From assembly GCA_946415315.1 (NCBI GenBank), contig CAMKRZ010000025.1, positions 1 to 43,774 of the forward strand: 43,774 nt of DNA. The letters are read 5' to 3'. Positions within the stretch are counted from its first letter, which is position 1. Every line of letters starts with the position of its first letter. A model generated the notes under the pieces. It worked only from the letters and a program-made list of their open reading frames with translations. It did no database searches and had not been told where the DNA came from. Position numbers and translations under genes: made by a program. This DNA is from an uncultured Lachnoclostridium sp. GTDB taxonomy: Bacteria > Bacillota > Clostridia > Lachnospirales > Lachnospiraceae. Of the stretch, positions 24,336 to 32,777 are shown piece by piece.

Positions 24336-24386
24336 TTTTCCGACAGATTGCTGTTACTGTAATCGCTCGATACTGCAAAACAAAAC

Positions 24387-24426
24387 AGAGTCCTGTCCCT
24401 CGTATTCGAGGCGCAGGACTCTTTTT
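24387..24426 (+). terminator. Terminator of upp
   Basis: AGAGTCCTG pairs with CAGGACTCT, with an inner stem CCTCG/CGAGG, followed by five T. It is a textbook intrinsic terminator about 50 bp behind upp. The rest of the gap to the response-regulator gene holds nothing recognisable. Confidence 0.92.
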
Positions 24427-24520
24427 ATGTTCATCTTCTGTGACGATTGGTCTTCGTCGGCCGTTCATCATCTTCTGTCAGCTTGTCATTTCTGACCTTT
24501 CATCGTCCCCCGCCGGTCCG

Positions 24521-25168
24521 TCATTTCTTGCCGGTCAGGTAGTACACCGCGAGCGCGGTACGGTGCGACAGCCCTTCCTTCGCGAGGATGCCGGTGATGT
24601 AATTCTTGACGGTTCCCTCGGAGATGAACAGCTTGTTCGCGATCTCCTTGTTGGAGAGTCCTTCCGCCACCGCTCTGATGATCTCCAGCTCGCGCGGGGA
24701 ATAATCCGACGCGTCAAATCCCGCTGCCGCGCTGCCCGCGGTGATCGCTGCGGGTGTGCTTCCCGCAAGCGTCTCCAGGACATTGGCATCCATGACGCCG
24801 GTGCCGTAGTAGACCGACTTGATCATCTGTTTGAGGTGCTCAGGCGTGTGATTCTTGATCAGATAGCCCTTGGCGCCGTTCTTGAGTGCCTGCCGCACAA
24901 GTTCATCGTCGTCGAACGTAGTAAGGATGAGCACCTTCCCGAGCCCCCGCTCCACGATCTGCTTCGTTGCCTCGATCCCGTCCATCTCCGGCATCTGAAT
25001 GTCCATGAGGAAAATGTCGGGCGCCTCCTTCTCCGCAAGCTCGATGGCCTCCCGGCCGGTCGCGGCAGTGCCGAGCACCTCGAAGTCATCGTCGACATCC
25101 AGAATGATCTTCATTCCGTCCCGCACGAAATCGCTGTCGTCCGCGATGATGATCCTGATCTTATCCAT
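24521..25168 (-). CDS. NarL/LuxR-type response regulator
   Basis: A 215-residue response regulator. The receiver has the acidic pair at Asp10-Asp11, the phosphorylated Asp56 in IFLMDIQMPEMDG, the Thr in LTTFDD and Lys in KGYLIKNH. The C-terminal LuxR helix-turn-helix starts at YSPRELEIIRAVAEGLSNKE and includes LFISEGTVKNYITGIL. It is the last gene of the ABC export operon, downstream of its histidine kinase, with a 107-bp gap that holds a small hairpin (25209-25227). Such regulators usually activate the neighbouring transporter genes in response to an antimicrobial or envelope stress. The stimulus here is inferred only by analogy. Confidence 0.93.
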   Translation of the reverse strand: MDKIRIIIADDSDFVRDGMKIILDVDDDFEVLGTAATGREAIELAEKEAPDIFLMDIQMPEMDGIEATKQIVERGLGKVLILTTFDDDELVRQALKNGAKGYLIKNHTPEHLKQMIKSVYYGTGVMDANVLETLAGSTPAAITAGSAAAGFDASDYSPRELEIIRAVAEGLSNKEIANKLFISEGTVKNYITGILAKEGLSHRTALAVYYLTGKK

Positions 25169-25275
25169 GTATGCTTCCTCTCTGTCCTTGTCGGTTTTCT
25201 TATCTTATGTTGCAGCTTCTTATGCTGCATCTCTCAGCGGCACTCAGTATCGCATCCTCACCTGCTCTTCTGCTG

Positions 25276-26406
25276 TCACAGCGGTAGAAGCATCGTCACG
25301 GTGAAGCCCGCCTCCGTCTCAAAGCTCAGGGTTCCGCCCACTGCGCGAACGCGCTGCCGCATGCCCGAGATACCCATGCCGTCGTGGATCTCCTTGCAGC
25401 CGACACCGTCGTCGCGAATGCTGCATCGCACCATCTTGTTCATCACCACAATGCGGATATCAATGTGGCTGCAGTGCGCGTATTTCATCGAGTTTGAGAC
25501 CGCCTCGAACGCGTTATCGAGGATTACCTCCCACAACTCGTCGCCGATCAGGGAAAGCTCTCCCTCGCTTCCGAACTCCGTCTCCACGCCCTTGCTGTTA
25601 CAGTCCTCACAGAGCCTGTAAAGCTGTAGCAGCGCGAGCTCCCGCTTCTCCGGGCGCTCCTTCCGCAGAATCCCGCGGATTTCGTCCATCCCGGTGCGCA
25701 GCTGGTCGATCACGGCCTGTGTCATCGCCCGGGACTTCTCCGGATCTTTTTCCATCAGGACCTTGACACCCTCGAGCTGGTAGATCGAGCCGTTGATGTT
25801 ATGTCCGAGCTTGTCGTGTAACGTCTGGGACAGCGACGCTCTCTCCTCGAGAATCTGATTTTCCGCAAGCAGCATACTCTTGCGGATCTCCTCGCGGGAC
25901 GCGTGCTCGCGCTCCCGGATGTCTTTCTTCAGGTTCTGCTCCGTGACGACATCCTCGCGCATACGCTTTCGATAGCCCGCAACAATGTAGTTGTGCTGGA
26001 TGTACAGGATCATGATCGTGAAAACCACAACGAGCTGCACCAGAAAGCCGAGCGGAGTCTCAATCCAGGCGCCCAGAAGCGATGTAAAATACCACCGGTA
26101 ATCGAGCGCAGGAAACAGCGACAGCACCTCAAACAGCGTGCAGAATCCAAGCAGCAGGAACTCCCGCCCGCCGTAATATACAAGCAGGGAATTCAGCACC
26201 ACGCCGACAAGCGCCATCACAATCTTTATCGGCCCGCGGAACAGTTCCTTCGTCGCCATCACACCGATGTAAAACGAAACAAGCAGGAGTATCCCTACAG
26301 ACACTCCTGTCGCTTCCGATTCGCTCATCGCGCCGTAGCCGCACAGCACAACCATAAGTGCGAGACGCACGAAGACGAAATAGTTTTCTCTCAATCGATC
26401 ACTCAT
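25276..26406 (-). CDS. Membrane sensor histidine kinase (HisKA_3 type)
   Basis: A 376-residue kinase. About five hydrophobic segments fill residues 10-140, with no large extracellular domain, which suggests membrane or transporter sensing. The DHp region has the phosphorylated His197 in LSQTLHDKLGHNINGSI. The ATPase part has an N box NAFEAVSNSMKYA and G boxes IRDDGVGC and GMGISGMRQRVRAVGG. This is the NarL-partner class. Its ATG at 26406 overlaps the end of the upstream permease gene by eight bases, implying coupled translation. The cognate regulator is the following gene. Confidence 0.92.
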   Translation of the reverse strand: MSDRLRENYFVFVRLALMVVLCGYGAMSESEATGVSVGILLLVSFYIGVMATKELFRGPIKIVMALVGVVLNSLLVYYGGREFLLLGFCTLFEVLSLFPALDYRWYFTSLLGAWIETPLGFLVQLVVVFTIMILYIQHNYIVAGYRKRMREDVVTEQNLKKDIREREHASREEIRKSMLLAENQILEERASLSQTLHDKLGHNINGSIYQLEGVKVLMEKDPEKSRAMTQAVIDQLRTGMDEIRGILRKERPEKRELALLQLYRLCEDCNSKGVETEFGSEGELSLIGDELWEVILDNAFEAVSNSMKYAHCSHIDIRIVVMNKMVRCSIRDDGVGCKEIHDGMGISGMRQRVRAVGGTLSFETEAGFTVTMLLPL

Positions 26407-27649
26407 CGCTGTTCCTGAACCTGATTCCTACGCTACCTAGACTGAAGGTGATAACCATATACGCTATTGTAACACAAATCAGTACAAAATACACCTTATT
26501 GTCACGAACCATCAGCATTTCCGTCGCATCCAGGAACCACTTCTGCGGCATCATGTACGAGATGGTCTTGACCGCTTTAGCAGAGGAATCCAGCGGAAAA
26601 TACAGCCCGCTCAGCAGGGAGGACATGCTCCACAGCGTGAACGCTGCCACGTTGGCGCTGAAGATATTTCCGAGCAGGATACCGAACAGAAGGCTGATCG
26701 AACTGAAGATCAACCCGAGCAGGAAGACCATCGCCAGGAGCGAAAACCGGTTGATGCCGAGCCTGCCGGTGTCGATCATGAGCGAGCACACTCCCATCAC
26801 GATCGTCAGCAGCACGGATACCACGCCGCCGCACAGAAACTTGGCCGTATAGTACCCCTTCGACGAGATGTCGGTCAGGCGGATTCTTGTGAACACCATG
26901 TCCTTCTGCTCGCTGATCACGGTGTGCGCCACGAAGATGCCGCCGAACACAAAGCCGAGCGTGAGAATGGCAAATGCGTAGCCCATCAGTGCCTTCTGAT
27001 CAAGCTGTTCGTTGGTCAGGTTGCGCGCGTTCTTACCGGCAAGCGAGACGACCTTCATCTCGGGAAGCATGCGGTTCACTTCGGTCAGGTACGAAGCAGC
27101 GTTCGCACTGCCCACGGCAGCTGCCGCAGTTTTGATCTGGCCGATGATCATATGAAGCTCATTATCCAGAAGCGCCTTTCGCTCGTCCTCGGAGAGCGTG
27201 TAAACCACCATGCCGTCCGACATGCTGCCGGTCACCGCCTCCTCGTCAAAGGATTTTCCGAGGTACAGAGCCGCGCCCATCCGGTCATCGTAGCCGTCAA
27301 CCTTCATGCGGTCATCGGCGTCCGCCTTCGTCATCTGCGGCACCTTCACGCGGCACACGAGAAATGCTCCGCTCCCCGTCAGTTTGTCCAGCAGATACTC
27401 CGACAGTTCGGTTCCGGCCGCATCGTACACCTTCACGACGTATTTGCCTTTGCCTCCGTAGTAGGCGACCTTGTCGCTCTCGGAATCGAGTTCCACCTTC
27501 TCATAAATGCTCGTCACCTCGTAGGCTCCGAGGTTCGTCTGCTGCAGCCGGAGCACCACCGTGGAGAGCACCGGCGTGATCAGCAGGAAAAACCAGAAGC
27601 CGGGGTTTCGGAACATTATTTTACATGTTGTCTTTATGATCGCTCTCAT
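26399..27649 (-). CDS. ABC-2-type export permease
   Basis: A permease of the ABC-2 family, 416 residues. One N-terminal helix (FWFFLLITPVLSTVVL) is followed by a large non-membrane region to about residue 215. Five helices are then predicted, including YAFAILTLGFVFGGIFVAHT, LCGGVVSVLLTIVMGVCSL and LAMVFLLGLIFSSISLLFG. This layout fits bacterial drug or peptide exporters. The ATG at 27649 overlaps the upstream stop as TAATG and has AAGGAG upstream. It pairs with the preceding permease gene to form a two-subunit membrane part for the ATPase at 28752-29525. Confidence 0.88.
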   Translation of the reverse strand: MRAIIKTTCKIMFRNPGFWFFLLITPVLSTVVLRLQQTNLGAYEVTSIYEKVELDSESDKVAYYGGKGKYVVKVYDAAGTELSEYLLDKLTGSGAFLVCRVKVPQMTKADADDRMKVDGYDDRMGAALYLGKSFDEEAVTGSMSDGMVVYTLSEDERKALLDNELHMIIGQIKTAAAAVGSANAASYLTEVNRMLPEMKVVSLAGKNARNLTNEQLDQKALMGYAFAILTLGFVFGGIFVAHTVISEQKDMVFTRIRLTDISSKGYYTAKFLCGGVVSVLLTIVMGVCSLMIDTGRLGINRFSLLAMVFLLGLIFSSISLLFGILLGNIFSANVAAFTLWSMSSLLSGLYFPLDSSAKAVKTISYMMPQKWFLDATEMLMVRDNKVYFVLICVTIAYMVITFSLGSVGIRFRNSDE

Positions 27650-28710
27650 TACTGTGCACTTCTCCTTATTCTTCCCACCATCAGATTCAGTAGCGAACAC
27701 ACTGCAAACACACCGATCATGATCAGGCTCGCGCTCGCGACGTAGTCGCTGTGTCCCATCGTGGACAGCTCGACAAGCGCCCGGTTCTCATGGTAGATCG
27801 GGTCCAGCTGCTTGAGCCGGTCGGAATGTGTCGAGAACATGTACGTCTCGAAACTGCCGCCGATGTATCCGAGGATCCACACGATGCCGAAGGAAATGAT
27901 GACCGACGCCAGCATGCTGTTCGTCAACTCGTAAAGGAGCATCTCCATCGCCGTCGCCGCCATGACCGAAAGAATCACAAGCAAAGCGGACAGCGCTAGA
28001 TTTCCCCAGTGAACGCCCAGGACCACGCCTCCGATCACCGCCGCGACACCGACGCCGCACGACACCACCGCCACGAGCGGGATGAACCGCGACAGGTACA
28101 GCTGCAACACCGAGAGGTTCGATACGCGCAGTCTCTCATCGATGCGATGCTTCTTCTCGCTCGAGAACAGTCCCGCCGCGCAGACGAGCGCGCACCAGCC
28201 GAAATACACGATGTAGATGATCCCGTAATAATCGGTCGAGTCGACTGCCGGAATGAAGAACGGCTGCTCGGTCCGGAAACTGACTGTGGTGTAGTCCCCG
28301 CTGATCACCCCGTTCACCATGGCGGACAGCATGTACTGTAGCGTTCCGCTCTCCGTCTTCGTGTCCTGTGTCTCATAGATGGTATAGGTATCGCTTCCGA
28401 ACTCCACAAAGCACGCAAGCTTTTTTTCCTTGATCAGCGCCTCCGGCTCTCCGTCCCGGTACTCCGCGAGCGTCACTCCGCTTTCTCTGCCCGCTGCGAC
28501 GATCTCGTTCATGTATGCGTCGAACACGCTGTTCTCCTCCACACGGTATCCTACCGTAAACTGCCCCGCTCCTTCATAGCTCTCCATCATCGCGGAAAAT
28601 GCGCTCACCAAAACCGCCGTGACCACGATCGGGCATAGCACGTACAGAAGGATGTTCACCGGGCTTCGGAACATTATTTTCAGATTGTTTTTGATCAGAT
28701 ATCGAATCAT
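27649..28710 (-). CDS. ABC-2-type export permease
   Basis: A 353-residue ABC-2 permease with the same plan as its neighbour: N-terminal helix (ILLYVLCPIVVTAVLVSAF), an extracytoplasmic stretch to about residue 165, then five to six helices such as IIYIVYFGWCALVCAAGLF and SLIMIGVFAVCSLLNLMVG. Both permeases open with a similar NLKIMFRSP/CKIMFRNP segment, so they are probably ancient paralogues. It lies 41 bp behind the ATPase gene and is translationally coupled to the next permease. Confidence 0.88.
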   Translation of the reverse strand: MIRYLIKNNLKIMFRSPVNILLYVLCPIVVTAVLVSAFSAMMESYEGAGQFTVGYRVEENSVFDAYMNEIVAAGRESGVTLAEYRDGEPEALIKEKKLACFVEFGSDTYTIYETQDTKTESGTLQYMLSAMVNGVISGDYTTVSFRTEQPFFIPAVDSTDYYGIIYIVYFGWCALVCAAGLFSSEKKHRIDERLRVSNLSVLQLYLSRFIPLVAVVSCGVGVAAVIGGVVLGVHWGNLALSALLVILSVMAATAMEMLLYELTNSMLASVIISFGIVWILGYIGGSFETYMFSTHSDRLKQLDPIYHENRALVELSTMGHSDYVASASLIMIGVFAVCSLLNLMVGRIRRSAQ

Positions 28711-28751
28711 GGTTGTTCTCCGTTATCGGTTATTGTCCGTTCTCCCCCGTA

Positions 28752-29525
28752 TCACTGGTCGCGAAGCTTCTTGCCCGTCAGGGTGAGGAACACTTCCTCG
28801 AGCGTGATCTTGTCGGTGTCGTCGACCACAAGCTTCTTCAGTTCCTCGCTTGTTCCGATCGCAATGATCCTGCCGTTGTCCATGATCGCGATGCGCGTGC
28901 AGATCGCCTCGACCTCCTCCATGTAGTGGCTCGTGTAGATGACCGTCGCGCCGTTTTTGTTGGACTCCTTGATCTTCTCAAGGATGAAATTTCTCGACTG
29001 CGGATCGATGCCGACCGTCGGCTCATCGAAGATCAGAAGATCGGGGTGATGTCCGATCGCGCAGGCGATGTTCAGGCGGCGCTTCATACCGCCGGAGAAC
29101 TTCTTCGCGTAGTCGTTCCGGCGCTCCGAAAGACCGACGTACGCGAGCGACTCGTCGATGCGCTTCTTGAGCTCCTCGCCCTTGATACCGTACAGCGACG
29201 TGAAGAGTTCCACATTTTCCCACGCCTTGAGACTCCCGTGGATCGCCAGGTGCTGCGGAATGTAGCCGAGGTGGCGGCTCAGTTTCTTCTTGTTTTTGCG
29301 AAAATCCTCGCCCATGAACTCGATCGTGCCGAAGTCCGGTTTCACGATGTTGCAGATCATATTCATCGTCGTGCTCTTGCCGGCTCCGTTCGGCCCGAGC
29401 AGTCCGAAGATCTCGCCGCGCTCGATCTCGATGTTCAGGCTGTCCACGACCGCCCGGTTGTCATATTTCTTGGTCAGGTCCACCGTCCTGAGAATGATAT
29501 CGTTTTTCTTGTTCGATTCTTCCAT
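28752..29525 (-). CDS. ABC transporter ATPase for the export operon
   Basis: A 257-residue ATPase of the DrrA/CcmA-like export class. Walker A is GPNGAGKST, the Q-loop lies in LGYIPQHLAIHG, the signature is FSGGMKRRLNIACA, Walker B is DLLIFDEPTVGID and the switch His is in YTSHYMEE. It drives the two downstream permeases. The ATG at 29525 has GGAGG seven bases upstream. It is the first gene of a five-gene operon, ATPase, two permeases, kinase and regulator, running from 29525 to 24521. Confidence 0.95.
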   Translation of the reverse strand: MEESNKKNDIILRTVDLTKKYDNRAVVDSLNIEIERGEIFGLLGPNGAGKSTTMNMICNIVKPDFGTIEFMGEDFRKNKKKLSRHLGYIPQHLAIHGSLKAWENVELFTSLYGIKGEELKKRIDESLAYVGLSERRNDYAKKFSGGMKRRLNIACAIGHHPDLLIFDEPTVGIDPQSRNFILEKIKESNKNGATVIYTSHYMEEVEAICTRIAIMDNGRIIAIGTSEELKKLVVDDTDKITLEEVFLTLTGKKLRDQ

Positions 29526-29625
29526 CGTTTTCCTCCGTTATCGGCGAACCCCCGTCCGCCCTTGCTGATGACAGAATACCAACCGGCAGCATTTTTGTGT
29601 AGTGAGAAAAGGAACATTCTCGCTA

Positions 29626-29673
29626 TGACTTTAGTCACGGAAAAAAGTGCGCATTTTCCGGAGTGTGACTTTA
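29626..29673. promoter_or_regulatory. Candidate operator upstream of the ABC/two-component operon
   Basis: TGACTTTAGTCA at 29626-29637 is an inverted repeat (TGACT, 2 nt, AGTCA). TGACTTTA recurs at 29666-29673, 40 bp away, about four helical turns. It lies 100-150 bp upstream of the ATPase start, in the divergent gap with the exporter at 29836. It is a plausible site for the NarL-type regulator encoded in the same operon. Confidence 0.4.
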
Positions 29674-29705
29674 CAACATAGTGCATTTCCATCAAACATA
29701 CTGCA

Positions 29706-29734
29706 TTTTCAAAAAACTCATTTTCCGATATGAT
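29706..29734 (+). promoter_or_regulatory. Possible promoter of the divergent ABC exporter
   Basis: TTTTCA (29706-29711) and TATGAT (29729-29734), 17 bp apart, about 100 bp upstream of the exporter start. The -35 is weak. CATTTTCC-like sequences recur around it (29652, 29684, 29704, 29719). Confidence 0.4.
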
Positions 29735-29835
29735 ACAAGTGTTTGAGGAAAATGACAGAAGCCATGTCATCGGTTCGGGCGGCAGTTCCCGCAACTGCCG
29801 CGCCCCCCGGACCACCTCACTGAAAGGAGCCGCTC

Positions 29836-31614
29836 ATGAAGACACTCTGGAAACTCACCAAGGAGGCAGCCCGCTACAAGGGGCTGTACGTGATCGCAAT
29901 TCTCTCTACGCTTTCGCTCACGTTCGTCAACCTCACCGCGCCGAAGATCCTCTCGAAAATGACCGGCATCGTCAGCGAGGGCGTTGACAGCGCGGCTCTT
30001 TCCACTATCCGGAAGCTTGCCCTTGCGCTGCTCGGTCTCTACCTGCTCCGCGTTTTGTTCCGCTTCCTGAGCAACTACCTTGCGCACCGCGCGGCGTGGT
30101 ACCTGGTGGGCGATCTCAGAAGCCGCCTGTACGACAAACTCCAGAGTCTTGACCTCACTTTTTTCCACGACAAACAGACCGGCGACCTGATGAGCCGCGT
30201 CGTCAACGATACACGCGATTTCGAGCTTCTTTACGCGCACATGATCCCCGACATCATCACCAACCTCGTGACATTTGTCGGGGTGCTCATAATCCTCCTC
30301 ACGGTCAACTGGAAACTGGCGCTCATCACCTGTGCGCCGATTCCGTTGATCCTTATCTCCGGCGTGATCTTCGCCAAAGTCGTGCGCCCGTTCTTCCGCG
30401 CCTCGCAGAAGGCCATGGGTGAGCTCAACGCGCAGCTGCAGGACAGTCTGTCCGGTCTGCACGAAATCCAGGCGTTCGGTCAGGAGGAGTACGAGGCCGA
30501 GCGCGTGACCACCAAGAGTTTCCTTCAGGTCACCGCGATGCTCCGCGCCCTTCGCGCCAGCGCGCTCTTCCACCCCTGCGTGGAACTGCTGTCCTCCGCC
30601 GGCACGGTTCTGGTCGTATTTTTCGGAGGTTACCTCGCGTACCGCGAACAGCTCACCGTCGCGGACATTGTCGCCTTCGTCCTCTATCTCTCGCTCTTCT
30701 ACGCGCCGGTTTCGGGACTTGCCAATCTTCTTGAGAGCCTGCAGCAGTCGCTGGCAGGCGCGGAGCGTGTCACCCTGATCCTCGACACGCCTTCGAAGAT
30801 TCAGGATGCGCCCGACGCAAAGCCCATCACGGATGTCAAGGGCGCCGTTGCATTTGACCATGTCAGCTTCGACTACGGCAACGGCATCCCCGTGCTGAAG
30901 GATGTTTCGTTTGAATGCAAGCCCGGCATGATGGTCGCTCTCGTCGGTCCGACCGGCGTGGGCAAGACCACCGCCACACAGCTGATCTCCCGCTTCTACG
31001 ACACGGTCGAGGGCCGCGTGCTCGTCGACGGAACGGACGTCCGCGAGACGACGCTGTCGAGCCTGCGCCACAGCATTTCCCCCGTTCTGCAGGACACCTT
31101 CCTGTTCAACGGCACCATCGCGGAAAATATCGGTTACGCCAGACCGGATGCGTCCCCCGAAGAAATCGAAGAGGCCGCCAAAGCGGCCAATATCCACGAG
31201 GACATTCTTCACATGCCCGACGGCTATGAAACGCAGGTCGGCGAGCGCGGACTGCGCCTCTCCGGAGGACAAAAACAGCGCGTCGCCATCGCGCGCGCCA
31301 TTTTACGCAATTCTCCGATTATCATCCTCGACGAGGCAACCGCCTCCGTCGACGTACAGACCGAGCGTCAGATCCAGGCGGCCATCAACCGGATCACCGG
31401 TCGTCGCACCATCATCGCGATCGCACATCGCCTCTCGACCATCCGGAACGCGGATCTCATCCTTGTCTTTCGCGACGGTGAGATCGTCGAGCGCGGCACG
31501 CATGCCGAGCTGATGGCACAGCATGGCTTCTACTATGATCTGCAGAAGACGCAGCAACTGAGCGAGGAAAATGACCTTCTGATCCCTACTGAAACACTGC
31601 CGATATCACAATGA
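29836..31614 (+). CDS. ABC exporter half-transporter (permease-ATPase fusion)
   Basis: A 592-residue exporter with an N-terminal six-helix domain and C-terminal ATPase. Walker A is GPTGVGKTT, the Q-loop is in SPVLQDTFLFNG, the signature is LSGGQKQR, Walker B is IIILDEATASVD and the switch His is in IAHRLS. Typical cargoes are lipids, drugs or peptides; nothing nearby indicates which. AAAGGAG lies six bases before ATG 29836. No partner half-transporter is adjacent. Its last 29 bases overlap the end of the kinase gene on the opposite strand. Confidence 0.94.
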   Translation: MKTLWKLTKEAARYKGLYVIAILSTLSLTFVNLTAPKILSKMTGIVSEGVDSAALSTIRKLALALLGLYLLRVLFRFLSNYLAHRAAWYLVGDLRSRLYDKLQSLDLTFFHDKQTGDLMSRVVNDTRDFELLYAHMIPDIITNLVTFVGVLIILLTVNWKLALITCAPIPLILISGVIFAKVVRPFFRASQKAMGELNAQLQDSLSGLHEIQAFGQEEYEAERVTTKSFLQVTAMLRALRASALFHPCVELLSSAGTVLVVFFGGYLAYREQLTVADIVAFVLYLSLFYAPVSGLANLLESLQQSLAGAERVTLILDTPSKIQDAPDAKPITDVKGAVAFDHVSFDYGNGIPVLKDVSFECKPGMMVALVGPTGVGKTTATQLISRFYDTVEGRVLVDGTDVRETTLSSLRHSISPVLQDTFLFNGTIAENIGYARPDASPEEIEEAAKAANIHEDILHMPDGYETQVGERGLRLSGGQKQRVAIARAILRNSPIIILDEATASVDVQTERQIQAAINRITGRRTIIAIAHRLSTIRNADLILVFRDGEIVERGTHAELMAQHGFYYDLQKTQQLSEENDLLIPTETLPISQ

Positions 31615-32617
31615 TCAGCGCAAACATCACAAACACCCATACGATCCCGTAACAGATGGCTCGTATGACGATGTTTTGAATGCGGCCGATCAGCGGCGTC
31701 TTCGTGCGGATCTCGAGGTAATCAAAACCATACAGAACGGTCCACATCGAGATAGCCAGCCACGTCAACGCAAGCGAAGGATTTACAAACAGATTTCCAT
31801 CTGACGCGATTAAGAGTTCCCAGGTAAACCACGCATTAGCGATATACCCGATTGCTCCGATCGTCATATTGGTCGGTTGTCCGGTTCGAAAACCGGGCGG
31901 GAGGTATTTCTTGTAGCCGAGCATACCGAGCACGCTCCGCAGTGTCTTCGGACGCGCCTGCGGGTCTAAGTTCGTGCAGCGGCGGATCACCCGCCCGCAT
32001 GTGCCTTTGACCGTCTGCTCCATGGGAATGCAGCCAGTCAGCATCTCATTCAGGATCACACCGACCGCGTAGATGTCCGTCCGCTCGTCGGACGCGCCGA
32101 AGCCGTACTGCTCCGGCGCAGCGTATCCAGGAGTCCCGAGCAGCATCGTGTCATTTTTCTCGTTGCGGACAAATTTCGCGGAATCAAAATCGATGATCAC
32201 CGGATGCAGATCCTCGGTGAGAATGATATTTTCCGGTTTCAGATCACGACCGACCACCGGATGCTTTCCCTCGTGAAGACGGATCAAAATCTCGCAGAGC
32301 TCGCAAATGATACGACTCGCCTCTTCCTCCGGGAATGGCCCGTTTTCGTTCAGATACCGGCGCAGCGTCGTCCCTTCCACATACTCCTCGAGCACGATCA
32401 GTTCCTCTCCGGCCTCCGTGCAATCGTAAATTTTCGGAATCCCCGGAAAATCCGCCTCCATAAGGTAACTGTATACTTCTCTGCTGTACAGCGAGATTTT
32501 CTTTCTCACAAGCCGCTGCCCTGTCCGCTCATCGCACAATAACACCACTTTGCCCGATGCGTCCAGGCGCTCGAGCTCGCGGAAGGAAGACCATTTACTT
32601 GTAGCCTCTTGATTCAT
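31586..32617 (-). CDS. Membrane-anchored Ser/Thr protein kinase with altered motifs
   Basis: A 343-residue Hanks-type kinase with C-terminal membrane helices. The ATP-site Lys is in GQRLVRKKI (39-40). The catalytic loop is GRDLKPENI at 123-131, so the HRD His is Gly while Asp125 and Asn130 remain. The metal-binding triplet is DFD (143-145) instead of DFG, followed by GTPGYAAPEQYG. The glycine-rich loop is degenerate. After residue 250, two or three hydrophobic segments end at VMFALIIVISAVFQ, leaving the kinase in the cytoplasm. The catalytic Asp, Asn and Lys are present, so activity is likely. I start at ATG 32617 with GGAG upstream rather than at 32767. No substrate is adjacent. Confidence 0.87.
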   Translation of the reverse strand: MNQEATSKWSSFRELERLDASGKVVLLCDERTGQRLVRKKISLYSREVYSYLMEADFPGIPKIYDCTEAGEELIVLEEYVEGTTLRRYLNENGPFPEEEASRIICELCEILIRLHEGKHPVVGRDLKPENIILTEDLHPVIIDFDSAKFVRNEKNDTMLLGTPGYAAPEQYGFGASDERTDIYAVGVILNEMLTGCIPMEQTVKGTCGRVIRRCTNLDPQARPKTLRSVLGMLGYKKYLPPGFRTGQPTNMTIGAIGYIANAWFTWELLIASDGNLFVNPSLALTWLAISMWTVLYGFDYLEIRTKTPLIGRIQNIVIRAICYGIVWVFVMFALIIVISAVFQ

Positions 32618-32711
32618 AAGCGACTCCGTAGATTCAGGAAAATGTGACGGCAGCGACTGCCTGCGCGCATACGCGCAAATGTCCGTTCTGCAATATATTG
32701 TAACGAAAAAG

Positions 32712-32758
32712 ACAGTGTTTGGAAACACCTTTTTGAAGGGATTCCAAACACTGTTTCT
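32712..32758 (-). terminator. Terminator after the zinc-ribbon gene
   Basis: ACAGTGTTTGGAA (32712-32724) pairs with TTCCAAACACTGT (32742-32754), followed on the minus strand by TCTTTTTC. It separates the zinc-ribbon gene from the kinase gene. Confidence 0.85.
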
Positions 32759-32777
32759 ATACTGCATGCATCAACTA

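Noticed and set aside
24263-25621. 452-codon plus-strand frame across the upp end, terminator and response-regulator gene
   Set aside because: Crosses a strong terminator and is antisense to the regulator and kinase genes.
29767-31272. 501-codon minus-strand frame opposite the ABC exporter
   Set aside because: The exporter on the plus strand has every ABC motif and a ribosome binding site; the antisense frame has none.
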